NCBI GenBank assembly: GCA_028101445.1
Contig: JAOHKR010000019.1
Coordinates: forward strand, 1-11,648
DNA from: Candidatus Pelagibacter sp.
GTDB taxonomy: Bacteria > Pseudomonadota > Alphaproteobacteria > Pelagibacterales > Pelagibacteraceae
Direction: 5' to 3'
DNA length: 11,648 nucleotides
Made by a program: the position numbers and the translations under genes. Below, piece after piece: positions 1-6,695 of the stretch (positions within the stretch are counted from its first letter, which is position 1; every line of letters begins with the position of its first letter). The notes beneath the pieces are model-generated. The model was not told the DNA's origin. It saw only the letters and a list, made by a program, of their open reading frames with translations, and did no database searches.

Positions 1-296
1 ATTTCACCAAAAATATTTATTTTAATACCCTGCTTGATAATGCTTTCTATTTCTTTTGAAAAATAATTGGTTATGAGTTTAAATAAAAAGTTTATTTCAG
101 CTTTTGGACGTTTCCAATTTTCAGAAGAAAAAACGTAAAATGATACAATTTTAATTTTAGATTTTATTGAACCTTTGACAATTTTTTTTACTGTCTCTAC
201 ACCTTTAAAATGTCCGAAATTTCTCCCTCGACCATTTTTTTTTCCCCACCTACCATTGCCATCCATGATGAAAGCAACATGGTTGAGCTCGTTCAT
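1..296 (-). CDS. uppS: Undecaprenyl diphosphate synthase (cis-prenyltransferase), 3' part missing at window edge
   Basis: This enzyme adds isopentenyl units to farnesyl diphosphate in cis to make the C55 lipid carrier precursor used for peptidoglycan and other envelope polymers. It is a cytoplasmic, membrane-associated enzyme. The first 98 residues are visible, out of about 230-250 usual for the family. The signature MDGNGRW lies at residues 11-17, with the catalytic, Mg-binding Asp at 12. A conserved Gly-His (GHFKG, 28-32) follows, and the family motif FSSENWKRP spans 56-64. The ATG at 296-294 overlaps the frr stop as ATGA, so translation is probably coupled to frr. The start matches the normal family N-terminus just before the active-site motif. 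A run of nine A's on the coding strand (235-243) encodes Lys-Lys-Asn after the motif. The reading frame is intact to the edge. In related genomes cdsA and dxr often follow, but that region is outside the window. Confidence 0.95.
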   Translation of the reverse strand, partial: MNELNHVAFIMDGNGRWGKKNGRGRNFGHFKGVETVKKIVKGSIKSKIKIVSFYVFSSENWKRPKAEINFLFKLITNYFSKEIESIIKQGIKINIFGE

Positions 297-853
297 ATCT
301 GACTGATCTCTTTTTCTTTTTCAGTTAATATTTTATCTATATTTTCTATATTTACGTCTGTAAGTTTTTGAATATTTTTTTCGAAGTTTTTGTTATCATC
401 TTCGGTAATAACTTTGTCTTTTAATTTTTTTTTCAAATCTTCGTTAGCTTCTCTTCTAATATTTCTTATTGCTATTTTTCCTTTTTCCCCCATATTTTTT
501 AAAACTTTGATTAAATCTTTTCTTCTTTCTTCTGTTAAATCTGGAATTCTTAATCTTATTGTTTGCCCATCTATTTGGGGATTAATTCCTAATTCTGATT
601 TTTGAATAGCGCTATCTATTAGTGGTGTATTAGTTTTATCCCAAACTTGTATAGAAATTAATCTAGCCTCTGGAACACTTATTGTTCCGAGTTGGTCTAT
701 CGGCATCAATTGTCCATAAACATCTACCTTAATTGTATCAAGCATGCTTGTGTTAGCTCTACCAGTTCTTAAAGTTGAAATATCTTTTTTAAGAGAAAGT
801 ATGGTTTTATCCATTTTAGATGAAAAATTACTTTCATTAAATTCACTACTCAC
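293..853 (-). CDS. frr: Ribosome recycling factor
   Basis: RRF works with EF-G to split the post-termination ribosome and release mRNA and tRNA. The 186-residue length is normal (E. coli has 185). Residues 1-29 and about 105-186 form the long helical bundle (domain I), and about 30-104 the beta-rich domain II. Visible family motifs are RTGRA (29-33), VWDK (70-73), the IPxLTEERR stretch (103-111) and the basic helix with Arg130, Arg133 and Arg134, the region that contacts 23S rRNA. The start is GTG at 853-851, three bases after the tsf stop. It is supported by a good Shine-Dalgarno, GGAG, inside the last codons of tsf. The stop overlaps the uppS start by four bases. In most proteobacteria pyrH lies between tsf and frr; here it is absent. 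Identity is essentially certain from sequence alone. Confidence 0.98.
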   Translation of the reverse strand: MSSEFNESNFSSKMDKTILSLKKDISTLRTGRANTSMLDTIKVDVYGQLMPIDQLGTISVPEARLISIQVWDKTNTPLIDSAIQKSELGINPQIDGQTIRLRIPDLTEERRKDLIKVLKNMGEKGKIAIRNIRREANEDLKKKLKDKVITEDDNKNFEKNIQKLTDVNIENIDKILTEKEKEISQI

Positions 854-856
854 TTT

Positions 857-1723
857 TTAAACTCCTTCACCAACTTTATATTTAATAAATTGTAGAATTT
901 TAATTTCTTTGTCTGATGAGTTTTCTTTTAAAATATCTGAGACTTTCTTTTTGGGATCCATTATCCACAATTGGTTTAAAAGTGAATTATCATTTAAAAA
1001 TTTAGATATTTTACCTTTAGAAATTTTTTCTGCCATTTCAGCTGGTTTTCCAGAATTTGTTATTTCTGCTTTTATAATTTCTAATTCTTTATTAACTATA
1101 GATTTATCAATTCCATCTTTATCTATTGCCAACGGATTTGATGCAGCAATATGCATAGCTAGTTTTAAACCAATTTCATCATTTTTGCCTTTTATAATTC
1201 CATCTAGTTTTACAACAGAAATTATTTTACCAATATTTTTTTCTATAGCTGAATGTACATAAAAATAATTTGTTCCAGACGTATTATTAAAAAAGTTGGT
1301 TCGTCTAATTGTAATCTTTTCACCTATCTTTGCTATTAAATTTACTAAATTATCTTTTACAGAAATGTCATTAGCCATTTTAGTTTCTTGAACTATTTCT
1401 AAATTACCTTTTGATGAAAAATTAATATCAGATAGTTCTTTACAAAAATTTATAAAATCTTGATTTTTTGCGACAAAATCTGTTTCACTATTAATTTCGA
1501 TTATTGAAATTTGTCCGTCATATTCCTTTACTAAAGCTAAACCTTCTGAAGCGGTTCTGCTCATTTTTTTAGAAGCTTTAGCAATCCCTTTTTTTCTTAA
1601 AAATTCAACAGATTTTTCTATATCGCCTTTAGATTCATCTAAAGCTATTTTACAATCATTAAAGCCCACGCCTGTCATTTCTCTGAGTTTTTTTATACTA
1701 TCTAATAAATCTTTATTTGACAT
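857..1723 (-). CDS. tsf: Translation elongation factor Ts
   Basis: EF-Ts is the guanine-nucleotide exchange factor that recycles EF-Tu-GDP in the cytoplasm. The protein is 288 residues, close to the usual 280-310. Residues about 5-46 form the N-terminal UBA-like helical domain that contacts EF-Tu, including LREMTGVGFNDCKIALDE (13-30). The hallmark TDFVAKN is at 81-87; its Asp-Phe pair inserts near the Mg site of EF-Tu. Two further core domains follow, with AMHIAASNPLA at about 189-199 being typical. The C-terminus ends at the core strand KYKVGEGV, without the short extra tail of E. coli. The ATG at 1723 lies nine bases after the rpsB stop, with no strong Shine-Dalgarno, so expression probably depends on coupling to rpsB. 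The gene shares the rpsB transcript and is likely regulated by the leader upstream of rpsB. Only three bases separate it from frr. Confidence 0.98.
   Translation of the reverse strand: MSNKDLLDSIKKLREMTGVGFNDCKIALDESKGDIEKSVEFLRKKGIAKASKKMSRTASEGLALVKEYDGQISIIEINSETDFVAKNQDFINFCKELSDINFSSKGNLEIVQETKMANDISVKDNLVNLIAKIGEKITIRRTNFFNNTSGTNYFYVHSAIEKNIGKIISVVKLDGIIKGKNDEIGLKLAMHIAASNPLAIDKDGIDKSIVNKELEIIKAEITNSGKPAEMAEKISKGKISKFLNDNSLLNQLWIMDPKKKVSDILKENSSDKEIKILQFIKYKVGEGV
862..865 (-). promoter_or_regulatory. Shine-Dalgarno for frr, inside tsf
   Basis: The minus strand reads GGAG followed by eight bases and then the GTG start of frr. The site sits within the final Gly-Val codons of tsf, so ribosomes finishing tsf stop right next to the frr start. 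It decides the GTG start at 853, because no upstream in-frame ATG fits in the 3-base gap and the encoded N-terminus has normal length for RRF. It is one of the clearest ribosome binding sites in the window. Confidence 0.75.
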
Positions 1724-1732
1724 TAGGTAAAT

Positions 1733-2482
1733 TTAAGAATTACTTTTTTTATCTGCAGCTTTCTTAACAATTTCTGCTTTATCATCAGAACCCTTGATAA
1801 ATTTTTCTGCATCTTTAATTGTGTTTTTTAATAACTCGCAATAAAGATTTATTGACCGCCTAGCATCATCATTACCTGGAATTGGAAAATTTATCCCTGT
1901 TGGATCTGAATTGCTATCTAGTATCGCTATAATTGGTATACCTAATTTTTTCGCTTCTGCAACTGCCAGAGACTCGATATTTGTATCTATAATAAAAATT
2001 AAATCTGGAGTTTTTTTCATCTCTGCAATACCACCTAGAGATCTTTGAAGTTTTTCTTTTTCTTTGCTAAATTTTAAAATTTCTTTTTTAGTAAAACCTA
2101 AGTTTTCCTTAGATAATTGTTCATTTAATTTTTTTAATCTTTTGATTGAATTTTGTATTGTATTCCAATTAGTTAGCATTCCACCTAACCATCTATAATT
2201 TACAAAATATTGATCTGTTTCTTTTGCTAATTCGCTTACTTGTTCAGAAGCTTGTTTTTTTGTTGAAACAATCAATAGTTTTCCTCCACTAGCTACCACT
2301 TTGTGTACTTGAACTAATGCATTTTTTAGAAATTCTACTGTCTGAGTTAAATCTATAATATGAATTGAATTTTTCTCACCAAAAATGTACTTTTTCATTT
2401 TTGGGTTCCACCTTAAGGTTTTATGACCTAGGTGAACTCCTGCCTCTAACAATTGTTTTATGTCTACTTTTGGTACGTTCAT
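1733..2482 (-). CDS. rpsB: 30S ribosomal protein S2
   Basis: S2 is a late-assembling small-subunit protein at the head-body junction. It is needed for S1 binding and is a known repressor of its own rpsB-tsf operon in E. coli. The 249-residue length is standard. The conserved S2 signature begins at [20 protein letters not shown] (17-36). [10 protein letters not shown] lies at 97-106, with the coiled-coil insertion at about 110-150. The motif [13 protein letters not shown] (182-194) and [11 protein letters not shown] (201-211) mark the last part of the Rossmann-like core. The tail is lysine-rich. The ATG at 2482 is preceded by GG(A)7T, giving a Shine-Dalgarno-like GGA about seven bases upstream. 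That GG falls inside a base-paired arm of the predicted leader structure. It is the first gene of the rpsB-tsf-frr-uppS group, with nine bases to tsf. Confidence 0.99.
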   Translation of the reverse strand: MNVPKVDIKQLLEAGVHLGHKTLRWNPKMKKYIFGEKNSIHIIDLTQTVEFLKNALVQVHKVVASGGKLLIVSTKKQASEQVSELAKETDQYFVNYRWLGGMLTNWNTIQNSIKRLKKLNEQLSKENLGFTKKEILKFSKEKEKLQRSLGGIAEMKKTPDLIFIIDTNIESLAVAEAKKLGIPIIAILDSNSDPTGINFPIPGNDDARRSINLYCELLKNTIKDAEKFIKGSDDKAEIVKKAADKKSNS

Positions 2483-2560
2483 ATTTTTTTCCGGTTAATC
2501 CACCACAGTAATTCCAATATTATGGACCGGTAGGGCTATGCCCTTGTAACTGTGTGCGAA
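2483..2560 (-). promoter_or_regulatory. rpsB 5' leader RNA, probable S2-responsive cis-regulator with pseudoknot
   Basis: Seen directly: the segment is about 47% G+C (33 of 70 at 2491-2560) in an otherwise very AT-rich window. In minus-strand orientation three helices can form. P1 pairs CACAGT (2554-2549) with ACTGTG (2509-2504). A second is a hairpin with stem AGGGC/GCCCT (2544-2540 with 2536-2532) and a 3-base loop. A third pairs CCGGT (2530-2526), inside the P1 loop, with ACCGG (2495-2491), outside it, which makes a pseudoknot. The last arm contains the GG of the rpsB Shine-Dalgarno. Known: S2 represses rpsB-tsf through the mRNA leader in E. coli, and comparative work on Candidatus Pelagibacter ubique reported a candidate structured RNA before the S2 gene. 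Inferred: this is that class, with S2 binding stabilising the pseudoknot and blocking initiation. Folding was done by eye. Confidence 0.72.
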
Positions 2561-2570
2561 ATTACTCACT

Positions 2571-2598
2571 GATATATACAAACAGGCTAAAAAATCAA
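2571..2598 (-). promoter_or_regulatory. Candidate sigma70-type promoter for rpsB-tsf-frr-uppS
   Basis: On the minus strand TTGATT (2598-2593) resembles a -35 box. It is followed after 16 bases by TATATC (2576-2571), which resembles a -10 box; overlapping registers such as TATATA at 2578-2573 are also possible. Transcription would begin near 2564, giving a leader of about 80 bases that starts just before the first arm of the predicted rpsB leader fold. The fit of promoter position to RNA structure is the main support. AT-rich DNA gives such matches by chance often, and read-through from dnaE remains possible because no terminator is visible. Confidence 0.42.
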
Positions 2599-2602
2599 CT
2601 AT

Positions 2603-5600
2603 CTAAAAAGTTATTTTTTCCACGTATTCCTTACCTTTAAGGACTTTTAGCTGTTTTAAATCAAATTTTCTATTATTTTTAAGAGAGTAATGGGCTTTTT
2701 TATTCTGATTTTTAAGAACTAAATTAATTTCAGTTTCTCCATCAGCTGACAATAGTTGACTAATTTCGCCTAAATTACAATTATTTTTTAATTCTATTGT
2801 TACTTTCTTGTAAGGTTTATTGATAGCATTTTCTACACTTAATATATTTTTTACATTAATTCTTTTCTTTGAAGAGTCATTTGTAGTCCTGTCTTTTTGC
2901 AAGGTCAATACGAAAGACTCTGACTCCTTAAGTTTCTCTCTATTTAAAACAAGTATTTCAGAAAATAAAAAAAGCTCAAATTCACCCGTCATGTCACTAA
3001 ATTTAACTATTCCATATGGAGTTCCTTTTGCACTTTTTTTTTCTACTATTGACATAATTGTTCCTGCTACTAAACCTTCACTATCATCATTTTTATAAAA
3101 TTGATTATAAGACATTATTTTCAATTGATTGAATATCTCTCCGTATTCATTTAGTGGGTGGTCTGACAAATAAAAACCTAATGATTTAAACTCTTCCGCT
3201 AAAAGTTCTTTTTGCTTCCAAGGCGTATGGGGCAGAAAATCAAATTCTTTATGTGTATTATCTTGACCTTCAAAAAGACTCGATTGATTATTTTCTTTAT
3301 CGTCATTTATATTTTTAATCTTTTGTATTATTTTTGGTATTGAATTTAAAATTTTATTCCTATCTTTATCAAATTCATCAAAAACACCGCTCTTTACTAA
3401 GCCTTCTAATTGTAATTTGTTTACATCTTTCGCATCAACTCTATTTATAAAGTCAGCAAAAGTTTTATATTTTCCATTTTTTTCTCTTTCGTTTAAAATA
3501 TTTGATATAGCTTCAAAACCAACACTTTTAATTGCGCCAAGACCGTAAAAAAGTTTACCGTCTATAGCTTTGAATTCTGCAAAAGATTTATTTATGGATG
3601 GTCTGATTATTTCAATGTTTAATCTTTTTAATTCTTCAACAAATTCTCTAAGTTTAGAAGTATTAGTTAATTCAGTTGACATCGTTGCAGCTATAAAATC
3701 TTCTTTATGATAAGTTTTTAGATAAGCAGTTTGGTAAGCAATTAAAGCGTATGCAGCAGCATGACTTTTGTTGAAACCGTACTGAGCAAAAGGCTCGATT
3801 TTTGTAAATACAAAATTAGCTACATCTTTTTCTATACCATTTTTTAAAGCTCCATTTATAAATCTTTCTTTCTGTCTATCTAGTTCAGCTTTCTTTTTTT
3901 TACCCATTGCTCGTCTTAAAATATCAGCTTCTCCAGCTGTGAAGCCTGCCAGTGTTTGAGCAATTTGCATTACTTGCTCTTGGTAAATAATAATTCCATA
4001 GGTAGGTTTTAATATGTCTTTTAAAATAGGATGTATGTAATCAGGATCTTTTATTCCATTTTTACAGTCATTATATATCGGAATATTACTCATTGGTCCT
4101 GGTCTATATAAGGCTACAAGTGCAATAATATCATCAAATTTATTTGGTTTCATTTGTTTAATCGCATCTCTCATCCCTGCACTTTCTAATTGAAATAAAC
4201 CTGTTGTTTCACCAGTTGAAAGAAGTGAAAAAACTTTTTCATCATTTTGATTAATTTTACTGATATCAAGTTTTATATTTTTTAGACGTAATCTTTTTAT
4301 AGTTTTATCAATTACAGTTAGAGTTTTTAATCCTAGTAAATCAAATTTTACTAGTCCAGCATTTTCCGACGAATACATATCATATTGAGTCGATGGTAAA
4401 ATTAAATTGGAACTGTGATCTATGTATAGTGGGAATTGTTCTGCCAATTTATTTCCAGCAATTACTACTCCAGCTGCATGTGTTGCCATATTCCGATTAA
4501 GGCCTTCAAGTTGCAAAGATAAATCTAAAAGTTTTTTAACTTTTTTATTATTTCGAACTTCTTCTTTAAATCTTGGCTCACGATCAATCGACTCTTGTAA
4601 AGTTAAAGGTCTGGAAGGATCAAAAGGAACCATTTTACAAATTTTATCTACATGACCGTAAGGTAAGCCAAGAACTCTACCCACGTCTCTTAGAACCATC
4701 CTGGCTTTTAACTTACCGAATGTGGTTATATGTGCGACACCGTCTTTATATTTTGTTTTTAAATATTCAAAAACTTGATCTCTTTTTTCTTCACAAAAAT
4801 CTATATCAAAGTCAGGCATTGAAATTCTATCAGGGTTTAAAAATCTCTCAAAAATTAAATCATATTCTATTGGATCTAAGTCTGTGATATCCAAACAGTA
4901 TGCAACTAATGAGCCTGCTCCTGAACCCCTGCCAGGGCCTACTGGTATAGAGTTATTTTTTGCCCATTTTATGTAATCAGAGACAATTAAGAAATAACTA
5001 GCATAATCCATGGAGTTAATAATATTAAGTTCATGAGAAAGTCTATCCTCATAAAAATTTTTAATTTGATCTTCAGTTTTTTCTAAATTTCTTTTTGAGA
5101 TAAAGTTTTTTATTCTATTTCTCAGGCCTTTATTTGCTAAGTTAATTAATACCTCTTCTGGGGAATTATTTTGATCATTGGCGATAGAAGGGAGTATTGG
5201 TTTAGATTTTTTTGGCTTGAAACTAAACCTTAAATGAAAATTATAATTATTTTCTAATGCTTCAGGGATATCTGCATATAATTCCAAAAGTTCTTTGTTC
5301 TTTTTAAGATAATGTTGATTACTGTATTTAAATCTATTGTTATCATCTATAAATCTTTTTTCACCAATACAAGTAAGAGCGTCATGTGCTTCGTACATAT
5401 TTTCATTTAAGTAAAAAACTTCCTGGGTTGCAATTATCGGAATATCTAAAGTTTTAGAGCAACTTAATAAATAGTTTTCATAATTCTTTTCTTCATGTTC
5501 GTTATGTCTTTGAATTTCTAAATATAGTCTATCTTTAAAGCTAGATTTTAAAGAAGTTAATATTTTCTCAAAATCTTTTATTTTATTGGCATAAAATAAT

Positions 5601-6019
5601 TTTCCAAAAAAATTATAATAATTTCCAGTTAATAAGATTAAATCTTCATTATTTGAAATTAAATCATCAAGTCTACAAGATGGGTCTTCTGCTTCTTTGC
5701 TTTTTAAATAACTTAATGAAGACAATTTAGTTAGATTTTTATAACCTTGTACTGATGTAGCGTATAATGTTATCTTTCCTATTATATTGTTAGCACAAAG
5801 ATTTATTTGAGTGCCGATTATAGGTTGAGTTCCAACTTTAGACAATTTTTCAGAAAATTCTAATGCCCCACATAAATTATAACTGTCTGCTAAACCAATT
5901 GATTTAATTTTATTAGATTTGCAATACTCAGCCAATTCATCAATTTTTATAGCTCCCTCGCAGATAGAGTATTGTGTATGAATTTTTATATTATTAAATT
6001 TTTGGTCACTAACGGGCAT
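2603..6019 (-). CDS. dnaE: DNA polymerase III subunit alpha
   Basis: This is the catalytic subunit of the replicative polymerase holoenzyme, extending primers at the chromosomal fork. At 1138 residues it is full length for a DnaE1-type alpha. The N-terminal PHP domain covers about 8-270, but its metal ligands look degenerate: KIH where active forms have HxH, and ADSYN in place of TDHGN. It probably lacks its own exonuclease and relies on a separate proofreading subunit. The polymerase core contains GPGRGSGAGS (361-370) and PDFDIDF (402-408), with catalytic Asp405 and Asp407. The third catalytic Asp is Asp560 in KFDLLGL. A helix-hairpin-helix region lies at about 825-885. A clamp-binding motif QSSLF is at 912-916, an OB fold at about 980-1060, and the C-terminal tau-binding region follows. 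The ATG at 6019 lies within the last codons of lolD (11-base overlap). It ends the long upstream operon, 120 bases before rpsB. Confidence 0.98.
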   Translation of the reverse strand: MPVSDQKFNNIKIHTQYSICEGAIKIDELAEYCKSNKIKSIGLADSYNLCGALEFSEKLSKVGTQPIIGTQINLCANNIIGKITLYATSVQGYKNLTKLSSLSYLKSKEAEDPSCRLDDLISNNEDLILLTGNYYNFFGKLFYANKIKDFEKILTSLKSSFKDRLYLEIQRHNEHEEKNYENYLLSCSKTLDIPIIATQEVFYLNENMYEAHDALTCIGEKRFIDDNNRFKYSNQHYLKKNKELLELYADIPEALENNYNFHLRFSFKPKKSKPILPSIANDQNNSPEEVLINLANKGLRNRIKNFISKRNLEKTEDQIKNFYEDRLSHELNIINSMDYASYFLIVSDYIKWAKNNSIPVGPGRGSGAGSLVAYCLDITDLDPIEYDLIFERFLNPDRISMPDFDIDFCEEKRDQVFEYLKTKYKDGVAHITTFGKLKARMVLRDVGRVLGLPYGHVDKICKMVPFDPSRPLTLQESIDREPRFKEEVRNNKKVKKLLDLSLQLEGLNRNMATHAAGVVIAGNKLAEQFPLYIDHSSNLILPSTQYDMYSSENAGLVKFDLLGLKTLTVIDKTIKRLRLKNIKLDISKINQNDEKVFSLLSTGETTGLFQLESAGMRDAIKQMKPNKFDDIIALVALYRPGPMSNIPIYNDCKNGIKDPDYIHPILKDILKPTYGIIIYQEQVMQIAQTLAGFTAGEADILRRAMGKKKKAELDRQKERFINGALKNGIEKDVANFVFTKIEPFAQYGFNKSHAAAYALIAYQTAYLKTYHKEDFIAATMSTELTNTSKLREFVEELKRLNIEIIRPSINKSFAEFKAIDGKLFYGLGAIKSVGFEAISNILNEREKNGKYKTFADFINRVDAKDVNKLQLEGLVKSGVFDEFDKDRNKILNSIPKIIQKIKNINDDKENNQSSLFEGQDNTHKEFDFLPHTPWKQKELLAEEFKSLGFYLSDHPLNEYGEIFNQLKIMSYNQFYKNDDSEGLVAGTIMSIVEKKSAKGTPYGIVKFSDMTGEFELFLFSEILVLNREKLKESESFVLTLQKDRTTNDSSKKRINVKNILSVENAINKPYKKVTIELKNNCNLGEISQLLSADGETEINLVLKNQNKKAHYSLKNNRKFDLKQLKVLKGKEYVEKITF

Positions 6020-6695
6020 TAACTCTTTTTATATGACCATTGGAAATAAACAACTTGTAATCAGCCCTGTTGGCAAGTTCTCTATTATGAGTTGCAAAAA
6101 TTATTGTTTTTTTTAGTTTTTTTAATTTTAAAAATAATGAAAATATTTCTTTAGAGGTTTTAAAATCTAAATTACCCGTAGGTTCATCAGCTAAAATTAA
6201 ATCAGTTTCAGCTATCAATGCTCTAGCAATTGATACTCTTTGTTGCTCTCCTCCTGATAGTTCATTTGGGAAGTGATCAGATCTATTTAAAATTTTAACG
6301 TCTTTTAATATTTTTTTAGCCTTAGAAAAAATATCTTTTTCATTTTCTCCTTTAATAAGTAGCGGCATCATAACATTCTCTAGAGCTGTAAAATCTGAAA
6401 GTAAATTATTATCTTGAAATATAATTGAAATATTTTTTCTTCTTATTTCGTCTTTTTGACTTTCATTTAAACTACTAGCCTCTTTATTGTTAATTAATAT
6501 TTTTCCTTTTGAAGGATTATCAAGTAACGCCAACAGATGAAGCAAAGATGATTTTCCAGAACCAGAAGATCCTATAAGCGCTATAAGGTCCCCTTGCTTG
6601 ATTTTGAGATTTAAATTATTAAAAAGAATAATATTCCCATTTATATGTTCATAGGTTTTTTTAATGTTTATAGTTTCAAGTAAAATTTTATTCAT
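6009..6695 (-). CDS. lolD: Lipoprotein-releasing ABC transporter ATP-binding protein LolD
   Basis: LolD is the cytoplasmic ATPase that powers extraction of outer-membrane lipoproteins from the inner membrane and transfer to LolA. The 228 residues show every ABC element. Walker A is GSSGSGKSS at 42-50, the Q-loop Gln is 94, and FTALENVMMP at 102-111 is a typical LolD stretch. The signature LSGGEQQR is at 146-153, Walker B LILADEP at 166-172, the D-loop GNLD at 174-177, and the switch His is 203 in ATHN. The family (MacB/FtsE/LolD type) is certain. LolD itself is chosen because of the ALENVMMP stretch and the adjacent LolC/E-type permease. The ATG at 6695 is eight bases inside the end of lolC, and its own end overlaps dnaE by 11 bases. 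A weak AGAG lies 11 bases upstream of the start. Confidence 0.95.
   Translation of the reverse strand: MNKILLETINIKKTYEHINGNIILFNNLNLKIKQGDLIALIGSSGSGKSSLLHLLALLDNPSKGKILINNKEASSLNESQKDEIRRKNISIIFQDNNLLSDFTALENVMMPLLIKGENEKDIFSKAKKILKDVKILNRSDHFPNELSGGEQQRVSIARALIAETDLILADEPTGNLDFKTSKEIFSLFLKLKKLKKTIIFATHNRELANRADYKLFISNGHIKRVNAR

Noticed and set aside
909..1262. Plus-strand open frame of 117 codons inside tsf
   Set aside because: It is antisense to an intact, clearly conserved tsf; the Phe/Ser/Ile-rich translation is what antisense of Lys/Glu/Asn-rich AT-rich coding DNA gives.
2532..2544. AGGGC/GCCCT hairpin as a rho-independent terminator for dnaE
   Set aside because: It is followed on the minus strand by ACCGG rather than a T-run, has only five base pairs, and fits better as part of the rpsB leader fold.
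2590..2614. AACT/AGTT stem plus T6 just after dnaE as a terminator
   Set aside because: The stem is four weak base pairs with an eight-base loop, which is not convincing in such AT-rich DNA.
4573..4887. Plus-strand open frame of 104 codons inside dnaE
   Set aside because: It is antisense to the most conserved part of the polymerase core (around PDFDIDF), overlaps another plus-strand open frame, and has no recognisable motif. It is explained as a shadow of dnaE.
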